Assembly (NCBI GenBank): GCA_001464385.1
Contig: LNFB01000220.1
Location: forward strand, 1 to 46,987
Direction of reading: 5' to 3'
Origin: Deltaproteobacteria bacterium Ga0077550
Lineage (GTDB): Bacteria > Myxococcota_A > Polyangia > Nannocystales > Nannocystaceae
DNA length: 46,987 nucleotides
Both the position numbers and the translations under genes were made by a program. Every line of letters starts with the position of its first letter. Positions within the stretch are counted from its first letter, which is position 1. The notes beneath the pieces are model-generated. The model was not told the DNA's origin and searched no databases. It saw only the letters and a program-made list of their open reading frames with translations. Shown in pieces: positions 34,400-42,308 of this stretch.

Positions 34400-34935
34400 C
34401 ACCGATCCTGTTGGTCGACGACGACGATCGCTTCCGCGATCGGCTCGCGCGGGCGTTCACCGAGCGCGGCATCGAGGTGTGGCCGGCGCCCGATCGCGAC
34501 GCCGCGATCGCGATCGCGTCCCAACGCAAGATCGAGCGGGCGATCGTCGATCTGCGCATGCCCGGCGCCCACGGCCTGCGGGTGCTCCGCGAGCTGCTCG
34601 AGCTCCACCCCGACGCGTCGGTGGTCATCCTCACCGGCTTCTTCAGCATCGCCACCACCGTCGACGCGATCCGCCTCGGCGCGCGCGACTACCTGGTCAA
34701 GCCCTGCGACGCCGACCGCATCCTGTCGGCCTTCGAGCGCGAGGCCGGCGAGGCCGGCGAGGCCGACGAGGACGCGCTCCAGCTCGCCACCCCATCGCTG
34801 GCGCGCATCGAGTGGGAGCACATCGAGCGGGTGCTGCGGGAGTGCGGCGGCAACATCTCGAAGGCCGCGCGCGTGCTCGGCATCCACCGCCGCACGCTGC
34901 AGTACAAGCTGTCGAAGTTCCCCCAGGCGCGGTAG
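34396..34935 (+). CDS. RegA/PrrA-type response regulator
   Basis: The protein is 179 aa, the normal length for RegA. The receiver has an acidic pocket VDDDD at 7-11, phospho-Asp52 in VDLRMPG, Thr in LTGFFS and Lys in LVKPCDA. The C-terminus is a Fis-type helix-turn-helix GGNISKAARVLGIHRRTLQYKL, almost invariant in RegA/PrrA/ActR proteins. It is translationally coupled to the sensor kinase (ATGA). Targets in this class are respiratory and redox genes; the divergent haem lipoprotein gene is an obvious candidate. Confidence 0.94.
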   Translation: MTPILLVDDDDRFRDRLARAFTERGIEVWPAPDRDAAIAIASQRKIERAIVDLRMPGAHGLRVLRELLELHPDASVVILTGFFSIATTVDAIRLGARDYLVKPCDADRILSAFEREAGEAGEADEDALQLATPSLARIEWEHIERVLRECGGNISKAARVLGIHRRTLQYKLSKFPQAR

Positions 34936-34951
34936 CCGAGGGGCTGCCGCG

Positions 34952-34980
34952 TTGCACCTCCCATGGGGAGCAGTTATACC
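34952..34980 (+). promoter_or_regulatory. promoter of the vapBC-like pair
   Basis: TTGCAC, a 17-nt spacer and TATACC lie so that the -10 hexamer ends six bases before the GTG at 34987, predicting a leaderless mRNA starting at that codon. Confidence 0.55.
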
Positions 34981-34986
34981 TTTCGG

Positions 34987-35259
34987 GTGAACTTCAACGT
35001 GTACCTCGACGCCGAGACGGCCCGCCGCCTCGATGCGTTGGCGCGCGAGACCGGCTCACCGCGGAACGCCATCATTCGTCACGCCGTGGCTGCGTGGCTC
35101 GATCGGGTCCCGAGCGCGTGGCCAGAGCTCGTCCGCGGGTTCACGGGCGACCCGTCGCTGGCGCCGTTCGAGTCGCTGCGCGAGGAGCTTCGTTCCCCGG
35201 ACGACGATCCATTCGCGGCGTCCCGGGCCAACGACCGTCCGCGTGGGCGTCGTCGATGA
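34987..35259 (+). CDS. ribbon-helix-helix antitoxin (VapB-like)
   Basis: The protein is 90 aa from GTG at 34987, chosen because the promoter ends six bases upstream; ATG at 34963 would lie before the predicted transcription start. NFNVYLDAETARRLDALARETGSPRNAIIRHAVAAWLD is a CopG/RHH fold: one beta strand and two helices. The C-terminal tail is acidic then basic and would wrap the toxin. It ends with a 4-base overlap into the PIN toxin gene, a typical antitoxin-first arrangement. Confidence 0.85.
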   Translation: MNFNVYLDAETARRLDALARETGSPRNAIIRHAVAAWLDRVPSAWPELVRGFTGDPSLAPFESLREELRSPDDDPFAASRANDRPRGRRR

Positions 35260-35663
35260 AGTACCTGCTCGACACGAACGTGATCAGCGACTTCGCCCGT
35301 GGCGACCGGAGTGTTCAAACCGAGCTCCGCGCGCACGCGCCCTCGGATCTGGCGGTGTCGACCGTGACCGTCATGGAGGTCGACTACGGGTTGGCGCTCA
35401 CCCCGGGCCGGCGACGAGCAATCGGGCCTGTCCTGGACGCGATGTTCAACGCGCTGCATGTACTGCCGTTCACGGCCGAGGATGCCCGCGCGGCCGGACT
35501 CGTGCGCGCGGGCCTGAGGAAGGCAGGCCGCCCGATCGGGCCCTACGACGTGATGCTCGCAGGCTGCGCCCTCGCGCGGGGCCTCGTGCTCGTGACCGCG
35601 AACGTCGCCGAGTTCGAGCGGGTGAGTTCGCTGGTCCTCGAGAACTGGCGAGCGACGCGGTAG
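35256..35663 (+). CDS. PIN-domain ribonuclease toxin (VapC-like)
   Basis: The protein is 135 aa. The PIN acidic cluster is present: Asp6 in LLDTNVISDF, Glu in VMEVDYGL near 47, Asp in PYDVMLAGCAL near 96, and a terminal Asn/Glu in TANVAEFERV near 115. VapC toxins cut tRNA or rRNA when freed from the antitoxin. The start overlaps the antitoxin stop (ATGA). Confidence 0.9.
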   Translation: MKYLLDTNVISDFARGDRSVQTELRAHAPSDLAVSTVTVMEVDYGLALTPGRRRAIGPVLDAMFNALHVLPFTAEDARAAGLVRAGLRKAGRPIGPYDVMLAGCALARGLVLVTANVAEFERVSSLVLENWRATR

Positions 35664-35719
35664 CCGGCGGCGCCGCGGGCGATCCGTCGCGGCCTCGTCG
35701 CACCCCGGCGACTCGCGGC

Positions 35720-35748
35720 TTGCCAAGAGCATACCATGAGGTATGGTA
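35720..35748 (+). promoter_or_regulatory. promoter with overlapping operator for the DUF3995/TetR operon
   Basis: TTGCCA (35720-35725), a 16-nt spacer and TATGGT (35742-35747) form a promoter whose -10 ends six bases before the ATG at 35754. The inverted repeat TACCAT-gaggt-ATGGTA (35732-35748) covers the spacer and -10, where a bound repressor would block RNA polymerase. The TetR-type protein encoded next in the operon is the likely ligand. Confidence 0.7.
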
Positions 35749-35753
35749 CGCCC

Positions 35754-36578
35754 ATGGACACGCTGCTCGTCCTCTCCGGGGTCCTCGGGCTCTTCACGGC
35801 GGGCGCGCACGCCGTCCTGGGCGGCCGCGACATCCTCCAGCCGACCCTCGCGGCGCCCCTTCCCCGCGTGGTCCAGGCGACACAATACGGTGCCTGGCAC
35901 CTGCTGACCTGGCAGTTCGCCGTCCTCGGTCTCGCCTCCATCTTCGCCGCGTGGCTCCCATCGCCGACCGCGACCACCATCACCTTGCTGGTCGGTGCCA
36001 GCGCCGTCGGCCACGCGGCGATCATGCTCGTCGTCGGTTGGCGCTACTTCGGCGATCCGTGGCACCTGCCACAGTGGACGTTGTTCGTGCCGATGGCTGC
36101 GTGCAGCCTCGCTGCGCCCTACGTCGGCGCGATCACGTCGAGCCTCGCCGCGGGCATCGCCGCAGCGCTCGCCGCCGTGCTGTTCTCTGCGATCGCGGGC
36201 CTGCACGTCGCGTGGGCCTTGGGCTCGCCGTTCCCGGCCCGCGATCGCGACGCGCTGGTCGCCACCGTGGTGGGCGCGCCCATCGGCTCGCCGATGCCCG
36301 GTCGCGTCGCCACCGTCGTCGTCGCGGTCGGCCTGGTGCTCATGGCGGGCTGGACCGCCGCGCAGGGCGGCCTCGTGCCTAGCCCGGTGCCGGCCCCGTG
36401 GCTGCGCGCGGGCAGCCTCGCGATCGTGGTGATCTTCGGCCTGCGGGGCATCGGCGGCTTCTTCGAGCCCGCGCTGCGGCCCTCCATCCGCGGCACGCCG
36501 TACGTCCGCCTCAGCCGATGGATCTACTCGCCGCTGGCACTGCTGATCGCCGCGCTCGTCGGCTGTGCGATGCTCTGA
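35754..36578 (+). CDS. DUF3995-type integral membrane protein
   Basis: The protein is 274 aa from ATG at 35754; an in-frame ATG at 35736 lies inside the operator and upstream of the predicted transcription start. About eight membrane helices are visible. The C-terminal 90 residues (VVVAVGLVLMAGWTAAQ, FGLRGIGGFFEPALRPS, SRWIYSPLALLIAALVG) match DUF3995 with its YSPL motif, and the N-terminal half has a similar helix arrangement, suggesting an internal duplication or fusion. Substrate unknown; control by TetR suggests response to a small toxic molecule. Confidence 0.8.
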   Translation: MDTLLVLSGVLGLFTAGAHAVLGGRDILQPTLAAPLPRVVQATQYGAWHLLTWQFAVLGLASIFAAWLPSPTATTITLLVGASAVGHAAIMLVVGWRYFGDPWHLPQWTLFVPMAACSLAAPYVGAITSSLAAGIAAALAAVLFSAIAGLHVAWALGSPFPARDRDALVATVVGAPIGSPMPGRVATVVVAVGLVLMAGWTAAQGGLVPSPVPAPWLRAGSLAIVVIFGLRGIGGFFEPALRPSIRGTPYVRLSRWIYSPLALLIAALVGCAML

Positions 36579-36584
36579 CGCCGC

Positions 36585-37142
36585 ATGGCCCGAACGCACC
36601 GCGACGACTGGATCGAGGCCGGCTTCGAGCTGCTGCGCACCGCGGGCGAGCACGCGATGACGATCGAGCGGCTGTGCGCCGCGCTCGATCGCACCAAGGG
36701 CTCGTTCTACCACCACTTCGAGGGCGCGCCTGCCTTCGCGCGCGCGGTGCTCGAGGCGTGGGAGCAGCGGCACACCGAGGCGCCGATCGCCGCCGCATCG
36801 CGCCACGACGCGGTCGCGGCCCGCCGACGCACGCTCGACGCGACGGTGAAGGAGCTCGACTGGGCCCTCGATCTCGCCGTGCGCGGCTGGGGCCTGCGCG
36901 ATCCGGTCGCGCGCGAGGTCGTCGCGCGCGTCGACGCCCGCCGCATCGACTACCTCGAGGGTCTGCTGCCGCGCCGGGTGCCCGCTGCTCGCCGCCGCGC
37001 CGTCGCGACCCTCGAGTACGCCGCCTTCCTCGGCGCGATGCAGCTCGACCCGACCCGACAGCGCAACCTCCGGAACGTCGAGGCGCTGCTCTACGAGGCG
37101 CTCGGTGGGCTCCTGCGCGAAGCGCAGCCGCGCAAGGGCTGA
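36585..37142 (+). CDS. TetR family transcriptional regulator
   Basis: The protein is 185 aa, six bases after the membrane protein's stop. The N-terminal helix-turn-helix is AMTIERLCAALDRTKGSFYHHFEGAPAF, the TetR signature (residues about 24-52). The rest is a helical ligand-binding domain with a conserved Trp pair. It should bind the palindrome in front of the operon and respond to an unknown ligand, giving negative autoregulation. Confidence 0.92.
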   Translation: MARTHRDDWIEAGFELLRTAGEHAMTIERLCAALDRTKGSFYHHFEGAPAFARAVLEAWEQRHTEAPIAAASRHDAVAARRRTLDATVKELDWALDLAVRGWGLRDPVAREVVARVDARRIDYLEGLLPRRVPAARRRAVATLEYAAFLGAMQLDPTRQRNLRNVEALLYEALGGLLREAQPRKG

Positions 37143-37167
37143 GCGATCGCAACCGCGCTTCGGGCGA

Positions 37168-37725
37168 TCACGGATCGATGCAGAACGAGAACACGATCGC
37201 GTCGTCACCGTCCGCGCCCTCGAGCCCGAGCGTGACCTCCCAGAGCCCGGGCATGAACAGGTTCACCGGCGCGAGCACGTAGCGACCCGGCACATCGGCC
37301 GGCGTCACGTCGCAGCGGATCGTGGTGCCGTGGGCGTGATCGGGCATGAACGGGTCGACGACGATCGCGAGGTCCTCGACCGGGTTGCCGGCCTGGTCGT
37401 GCACGTCGACGACCCAGGTGTTGTCGCCGCGATCGGGCGGCGCCGGCGTTGCCTCGACGAAGGTCACGTTGGCCCACGCGCCGGCCTTGGCGAGGCCGAG
37501 GGCGTAGTCGTCGTCGCGGGTCTCGAGGGCGCAGCCGCCGGGCACCGGCATGAACTCGTCCTCGTCCTCGGCGTGGGGCTGCTGGCAGCTCCCGCCGCCC
37601 TGGTGCAGGTCGCACATGAGGCCGTCGTCGCAGTCGCTGCCGACCTCGCACGGGGCCCCGAGCACGCCGTCGGCCCCGCAGGCCGCGGGGCCGAGGACGC
37701 AGACGAGGGTGATCGCGCGGCGCAT
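37168..37725 (-). CDS. lipoprotein with Cys-rich segment and YtkA/FixH-like domain
   Basis: The protein is 185 aa. The signal MRRAITLVCVLGPAAC lipidates Cys16. Residues about 24-50 hold five Cys in EVGSDCDDGLMCDL-like spacing, then comes a domain with WVVDVHDQAGNPVEDLAIVVDPFMPDHAHGT and GLWEVTLGLEG, the pattern of YtkA-like/FixH-type Cu-binding domains (the M-x-x-H-x-H group is a candidate copper ligand). It follows the ECF sigma gene in the same direction after an 88-base gap and may belong to its regulon. Confidence 0.8.
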   Translation of the reverse strand: MRRAITLVCVLGPAACGADGVLGAPCEVGSDCDDGLMCDLHQGGGSCQQPHAEDEDEFMPVPGGCALETRDDDYALGLAKAGAWANVTFVEATPAPPDRGDNTWVVDVHDQAGNPVEDLAIVVDPFMPDHAHGTTIRCDVTPADVPGRYVLAPVNLFMPGLWEVTLGLEGADGDDAIVFSFCIDP

Positions 37726-37813
37726 GTGCCCCTTCCCATAACGCGATCGTCGGCCGGACGCCCTGCGGTGGTTTCTCGCAGGGGTGGTCCCTGAGCCGCG
37801 CGCCGCCGCGCCG

Positions 37814-38332
37814 CTATTGGGCGAGCAGGTACTCCCGGGTGAGCTCGCGCGCCCGGTGCAGGCGGCTCTTCACCGCGGGGATGCCGAGGCCCAGCGTCTC
37901 GGCGATCTCGCGGATCGTCCGCTCCTCGAAGTCGCGCAGCACGATGATCTCGCGGGCGGCCGGGGGGAGCGACTCGAGCGCCGCCGCCACGTCCATCCGC
38001 AGCGCCTCGGGCGAGCGTCGGGCGACGAGGGCCTCGACCTGCGCCTCGTGCCACGGATCCCACCGCAGCGCGGTGCGGCTCATGCGTCGGCACTCGCGCC
38101 GCACGACGCGGAACAACCACGTCGACAGGGCGCGCGCGTGCCGGATCGCCGACACGAACCGCGACAGGGCGAGCAGCGCCTCCTGCACGGCGTCGTCGAC
38201 ATCGCTGATCGCACAGCTGCGCTGGGCGTAGCGACGCAGGTCCCGCCGCGCGACCGCCAACAGCTGCGCCAGCGCGTCGGGGTCGCCTGCGCGCGCCGCA
38301 TCGATGAGGACGAGATCCATGGCCGCAGTCAT
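37814..38332 (-). CDS. ECF-type RNA polymerase sigma factor
   Basis: The protein is 172 aa. Region 2 is ALAQLLAVARRDLRRYAQRSCAISDVDDAVQEALLALSRFV, with the DxDDAVQE motif, and AILSTWLFRVVRRECRR-like sequence follows. Region 4 is ESLPPAAREIIVLRDFEERTIREIAETLGLGIPAVKSRLHRARELTREYL, a complete sigma-70 region 4. Its ATG overlaps the stop of the upstream DUF2892 membrane gene by four bases, so the two proteins are co-translated. Confidence 0.92.
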   Translation of the reverse strand: MTAAMDLVLIDAARAGDPDALAQLLAVARRDLRRYAQRSCAISDVDDAVQEALLALSRFVSAIRHARALSTWLFRVVRRECRRMSRTALRWDPWHEAQVEALVARRSPEALRMDVAAALESLPPAAREIIVLRDFEERTIREIAETLGLGIPAVKSRLHRARELTREYLLAQ

Positions 38333-38550
38333 GACGACGGCGTCAGGCGCCGGCCGACCATGGCACACATCGGGCAGAATCCGACCAACCCCGTGACGCC
38401 GAAACCCATCGCGGCGGCGGCGGTCACCCAGCTCCACGGCGCGGCGAGTAGCGCGAGGCCGGACGCCGCGAGCGCGAGCGCGGCGACGATGCGGAGCACG
38501 CGTTCCCAGGGGGGCACGTTCTTGACGTAGAAGGACTTGACGATCGACAT
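38329..38550 (-). CDS. DUF2892 (YgaP-like) membrane protein coupled to the ECF sigma factor
   Basis: The protein is 73 aa. MSIVKSFYVKNVPPWERVLRIVAALAL is the DUF2892 amphipathic start, followed by two membrane helices and the motif GFCPMCAMVGRR. In other bacteria this domain is often fused to rhodanese. The CPMC pair could bind metal or act in thiol chemistry. Because it is translationally coupled to the sigma factor, a role as membrane-bound sensor or anti-sigma factor is possible but unproven. Confidence 0.82.
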   Translation of the reverse strand: MSIVKSFYVKNVPPWERVLRIVAALALAASGLALLAAPWSWVTAAAAMGFGVTGLVGFCPMCAMVGRRLTPSS

Positions 38551-38681
38551 GCGCCCCTAGAGGCCGCCGGCGGGCGGTTGGATTCCCGTAGTCGCGGAGA
38601 ATCTCGTCGGACGCCGCGGTGCCCGGGTAAAGGCCTCGCAAAGCCACGTGCCGACGCGGCGTGCCGCGGGAGACTCGCAGG

Positions 38682-39026
38682 GTGGACGCCGTACGCAAGG
38701 CCCTGTTCTCCGTGGCGCTGTTCCTCGGCGCGTGCGGCCCCGACGAGCCGACGCCGGTCGCCGCGATCGTCGCCACCGACACCGAGTCGGGCTCCCCGCT
38801 CGAGCGCCGCGCGGCCGAGCGCGCCGGGAGGTTCTCGACCCTCGACACGAACGGCGACGGTGCCGTCTCGCAGGCCGAGATCGCCGGCCACGAGCTCGCG
38901 CCGCTGTTCGCCGAGCTCGATGGCGATGGTGACGACGCGATCAGCCGCGCCGAGTTCCGCGCGTTCAAGCACGCGCGACGACGGCACCTGACGCGCGGCC
39001 AGGCCCGGGGCCAGGCTCGGGGTTAG
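38682..39026 (+). CDS. EF-hand lipoprotein
   Basis: The protein is 114 aa from GTG at 38682, chosen over GTG 38661 to give the signal AVRKALFSVALFLGAC. Two EF-hand loops, DTNGDGAVSQAE and DGDGDDAISRAE, are spaced 32 residues apart, so one paired calcium-binding module is expected outside the inner membrane. The tail RGQARGQARG is a short basic repeat. Confidence 0.85.
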   Translation: MDAVRKALFSVALFLGACGPDEPTPVAAIVATDTESGSPLERRAAERAGRFSTLDTNGDGAVSQAEIAGHELAPLFAELDGDGDDAISRAEFRAFKHARRRHLTRGQARGQARG

Positions 39027-39035
39027 CTCCGGCGA

Positions 39036-39575
39036 TCAGGTCATGATCCTCGACTCCCGCCAGCGCGTGGGCGTGACGGTGAAGACCGATCGCATCGCGA
39101 GCTCCTGCCCCGCGGTGCGCAGCACCACCTCGACCGAGACGTCGTGGTGCGTGGGATCGAGGTCGAGCCCGTGCGCCGCGAGCCGACGCGACCAGTCGAA
39201 AGGGCCGAGCTCGACGCTGAGCTGCGTCACCTGGCCCCAGATGATCTGGCCCTCCCACGGCCGATACGCGTCGCCCCACCACATCGACACCTGCTCGAGC
39301 GGCACGACCCCGAGCGCGACCCCGGACGCGAACACCCGGATCTCGGCGATCTCGACCCGCGAGGGGTGATACCCGACGTGTCCGAGCCGCAGCTGCACCG
39401 TGCAGCTCGCCACGCCCTCGCATCCCTCGTCGAACACCATCGACGCGATCCCGCCCCGCAGCCGCGTCGTGGCAGGGTCGCGGTCCTCGGTTCGGAGTAC
39501 CGGGTTCGCGAGGCCGCAGCCGACGAGCGCGACCAGGGCAGCGCGGAGCCACGGGGAGAGCACGGAGCGCGGCAT
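39036..39575 (-). CDS. hypothetical lipoprotein
   Basis: The protein is 179 aa. The signal WLRAALVALVGC lipidates a Cys near 20. The rest is beta-rich with strands such as CTVQLRLGHVG, VEIAEIRVFASGVAL and SVEVVLRTAGQELAM, and only two further Cys. It could be a small immunoglobulin-like domain. It lies back to back with the EEP-fold gene. No family is recognised. Confidence 0.7.
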   Translation of the reverse strand: MPRSVLSPWLRAALVALVGCGLANPVLRTEDRDPATTRLRGGIASMVFDEGCEGVASCTVQLRLGHVGYHPSRVEIAEIRVFASGVALGVVPLEQVSMWWGDAYRPWEGQIIWGQVTQLSVELGPFDWSRRLAAHGLDLDPTHHDVSVEVVLRTAGQELAMRSVFTVTPTRWRESRIMT

Positions 39576-39681
39576 GGTCGACGCGTCCAACGCCGGTCGA
39601 AGTGGGGACTGACAGCAGCGGGTGGGAAATCCGTCCCGCGCGTTGGACAGGCGTTCGATCGCGATCGCATGCTGGAGTGCC

Positions 39682-40605
39682 GTGGCGCGACCTCGTCGAT
39701 CCCGAACCTGGTGGTGGATGGCCGGCGCGATCGCCTGCGCGCTCGTGGGGCTGCGGCCTTGGTCGACGCCTCCGCCGGTGCGACTGGCGACGTTCAACAT
39801 CGAGATGTTCCCCCACGGCCAGACCGCGCTCGTCCGCGTGGCCGAGGCCCTCGCCGAGGCCGACGCCGACATCGTCGCGCTGCAGGAGATCCGCAGCGCG
39901 GCGGCGCTGTCGATCACCCTCGCGATCGCGTCGGCCCACACCGACCGCCGCTGGACCGCCGTGCTCGCCCGCTGCACCGGACAGGTCGCCCTCGCAACGG
40001 GGCTGGTGTACGACGCCGCTCGGTGGCGTCCGGTCGTCGTGCGCGAGTATCCCGAGCTGCTGCCCATCGATCCGGGCGACGATCGGTGCCCGACCACCGA
40101 GCTGTCGGGCATGTTCGCGGTGTTCGACGACGGTGACACGCGGCTCGGCGTGCTGTCGGTCCACTTCCGGCCCTTCCCCACCGGGTTCGAGCAGCGTCAG
40201 GTGCAGTGGCGACGCGCCCTGACGATCGCCAGCGATGTCGAGGCGGAGTTCGGCGTGCCGGTCGCCGTCCTCGGCGACACCAATTCGACCGGCTGGCAGC
40301 GCACGCAGCCCTCCGCCGAGCGCACGTTCATCCACGCCGTGACCGCCGAGTTCGGCTTCGCGATCGCGACGGCGGATGTGCCGTGCTCGGAGTACTGGCG
40401 ACCCGGCGGCGAGGGCGACTACCTCCCGTCCATGCTCGACCATGTCGTGACGCGTGGCGGTGCGTGGTCCAACGCCAACGTGCTCGGCCACTGCGCCCGC
40501 ATGGCTTGCGGCGTGACAGCACCGCACACCATGGATGCCGACTACTTCGCCGTGTCCGACCACTGTCCGGTCGTGGTCGAGGGACGACTGCCGACCACGC
40601 GGTGA
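39682..40605 (+). CDS. endonuclease/exonuclease/phosphatase (EEP) fold protein
   Basis: The protein is 307 aa from GTG at 39682; GTG 39622 is an alternative. A single hydrophobic segment near the start suggests membrane anchoring or export. EEP landmarks are RLATFNIEMF, DADIVALQEIRS with the metal-binding Glu, LSVHFRPF, VLGDTNSTG with the catalytic Asp/Asn, and the final VSDHCPVVV. Four extra Cys after the DTN motif may form disulfides, again consistent with export. Substrate (nucleic acid, phosphoester lipid or phosphoinositide) cannot be told. Confidence 0.85.
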   Translation: MARPRRSRTWWWMAGAIACALVGLRPWSTPPPVRLATFNIEMFPHGQTALVRVAEALAEADADIVALQEIRSAAALSITLAIASAHTDRRWTAVLARCTGQVALATGLVYDAARWRPVVVREYPELLPIDPGDDRCPTTELSGMFAVFDDGDTRLGVLSVHFRPFPTGFEQRQVQWRRALTIASDVEAEFGVPVAVLGDTNSTGWQRTQPSAERTFIHAVTAEFGFAIATADVPCSEYWRPGGEGDYLPSMLDHVVTRGGAWSNANVLGHCARMACGVTAPHTMDADYFAVSDHCPVVVEGRLPTTR

Positions 40606-40646
40606 GTCGGAGAGCGCGGCGCATACGGATAGAGATTCTCGATGAC

Positions 40647-40671
40647 CCCGACGGAACGAAGTTCCGTCGGG
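40647..40671. terminator. perfect 11-bp hairpin with 3-nt loop, no U-tract
   Basis: CCCGACGGAAC and GTTCCGTCGGG are exact complements around a GAA loop, 41 bases after the stop of the EEP gene and before the next promoter. No T-run follows, so it is either an atypical terminator or a protein-binding palindrome. Confidence 0.55.
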
Positions 40672-40766
40672 CTCCACACCGCGATCGACTTCGACGCGGC
40701 GCGGCCGCGGGGCCGGACTGACCCCCGTGCTAGGTTCGACGAACACGCTCGGAGGACCCGCGTGGC

Positions 40767-42296
40767 ATGACCGAACCCCCTTCGATGGCATCGACGACGC
40801 CGCTGGGACCTGCCGCGCTGAGCGAGGTCCTCGCCCAGATGCGTGAGGGGTTCCAGGTCATCGGGTTCGACTGGCGCTACCTGTTCGTCAACGACGAGGT
40901 GTGCCGTCAGGGTCGCAAGCCCCGCGAGGCGCTGCTCGGCGCGACGATGTGGGAGGCCTACCCGGGCATCGAGGCCACGCGGCTGTTCGAGCGCCTGACG
41001 CGATGCATGCGGGATCGCGTCGCCGACGACTTCGAGAACGAGTTCAAGCACGACGATGGCAGGATCGGTTGGTTCGAGCTTCGGGTGGCCCCCATCGACG
41101 CGGGGATCTCCGTGCTGTCGCTCGACATCACCGAGCGCCGCTCGCTCGAGGTCCAGCTGCGACAGTCGCAGAAGATGGACGCGATCGGCCGGCTCGCCGG
41201 CGGCGTCGCCCACGACTTCAACAACATCCTCACCGCGATCATGACGTTCTCGAGCTTCGTCGCCGAGCGGCTCGAGGACCAGGAGAGCATCGCCGACATG
41301 GCCGAGGTCCAGCGCGCGACGCAACGCGCCGCCGAGCTGGTGCGTCAGCTGCTCGCGGTGTCGCGCAAGCAGGCTGTGTCACCGCGCATCGTCGACCTCG
41401 ACGCCGTGATCGCGAAGTCGACCACCATGCTCGCCCGCGTCGTCGGTGCGCACATCCACATCGACTGGGCGCCGCGCGGTTCGCTGTGGAGCGTGCGCAT
41501 CGACCCCGGCGCGTTCGAGCAGGTGCTGCTCAACCTCGTCATCAACGCCCGCGATGCGATGCCCAACGGCGGTCGGCTGCGGATCGAGACCGACAACGCC
41601 GCGCTCGATCGCAGCCACCGCATGGCCAAGGGCGGCACCGTCGAGCCCGGCGAATACGTCGTCGTCGCGATCACCGATCAGGGATGCGGCATGACGGCCG
41701 AGGCGCAGTCACGCCTGTTCGAGCCCTTCTACACCACCAAGCCCGCCGGCGAGGGCACCGGCCTCGGCCTGTCGACGTGCTACGGCATCGTGCGCCAGGC
41801 CGGCGGCCACATCTGGGTCTACAGCGAGGTCAGCAAGGGCACGACCTTCAAGATCTATCTGCCCCGCGTCCACGATGCGGCCGATCGCCTCCCGAGCAAG
41901 CTCCCCGGCCCGCTGGCGGCGCGCTCGGGCAGCGAGACGATCCTCGTCGTCGAGGACGACCCGCAGGTCCGCGACGTCGTCTTCCGCATCCTGACGGGCC
42001 TGGGCTACCGCGTCCACGTCGCCGCCGACGGCGACGAGGCCATCGCATTGCTCGTGCACGTCGAGCGCGTCGACCTGCTGCTCACCGACGTCGTGATGCC
42101 GCGCCTCTCGGGGCGCGAGCTGGCCTCGCGGCTGCGCTGGGCGCAGCCGGATCTTCGGGTGCTGTACATGTCGGGGTACTCGCAGGGCGCGGTGGTCCAC
42201 CACGGGGAGTTGGAGCCGGGGATCGAGCTGATCCAGAAGCCGTTCACACTCGAGGGGCTCGCGACGCGGGTCCGCGAGGTGTTGGATCGGACCTGA
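40767..42296 (+). CDS. PAS-containing hybrid histidine kinase with receiver domain
   Basis: The protein is 509 aa with GGAGGA upstream of the ATG and TAGGTT further up. No membrane helices are present, so it should be cytoplasmic. An N-terminal PAS domain (residues about 18-125) ends SLDITERRSLE. The H-box AGGVAHDFNNIL is of the HisKA group that pairs with NtrB-like ATPases; NLVINARDAM, DQGCGM and GEGTGLGLST form the ATP site. The C-terminal receiver has VEDDPQ and phospho-Asp in LLLTDVVMPRLSG and ends with a K-P-F motif. The output is probably phosphotransfer to a separate regulator. Confidence 0.93.
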   Translation: MTEPPSMASTTPLGPAALSEVLAQMREGFQVIGFDWRYLFVNDEVCRQGRKPREALLGATMWEAYPGIEATRLFERLTRCMRDRVADDFENEFKHDDGRIGWFELRVAPIDAGISVLSLDITERRSLEVQLRQSQKMDAIGRLAGGVAHDFNNILTAIMTFSSFVAERLEDQESIADMAEVQRATQRAAELVRQLLAVSRKQAVSPRIVDLDAVIAKSTTMLARVVGAHIHIDWAPRGSLWSVRIDPGAFEQVLLNLVINARDAMPNGGRLRIETDNAALDRSHRMAKGGTVEPGEYVVVAITDQGCGMTAEAQSRLFEPFYTTKPAGEGTGLGLSTCYGIVRQAGGHIWVYSEVSKGTTFKIYLPRVHDAADRLPSKLPGPLAARSGSETILVVEDDPQVRDVVFRILTGLGYRVHVAADGDEAIALLVHVERVDLLLTDVVMPRLSGRELASRLRWAQPDLRVLYMSGYSQGAVVHHGELEPGIELIQKPFTLEGLATRVREVLDRT

Positions 42297-42308
42297 GGAG
42301 CAGCGCCC

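Noticed and set aside
35736..35753. ATG at 35736 as start of the DUF3995 gene
   Set aside because: It lies inside the operator and upstream of the transcription start predicted from the -10 hexamer; ATG 35754 fits better.
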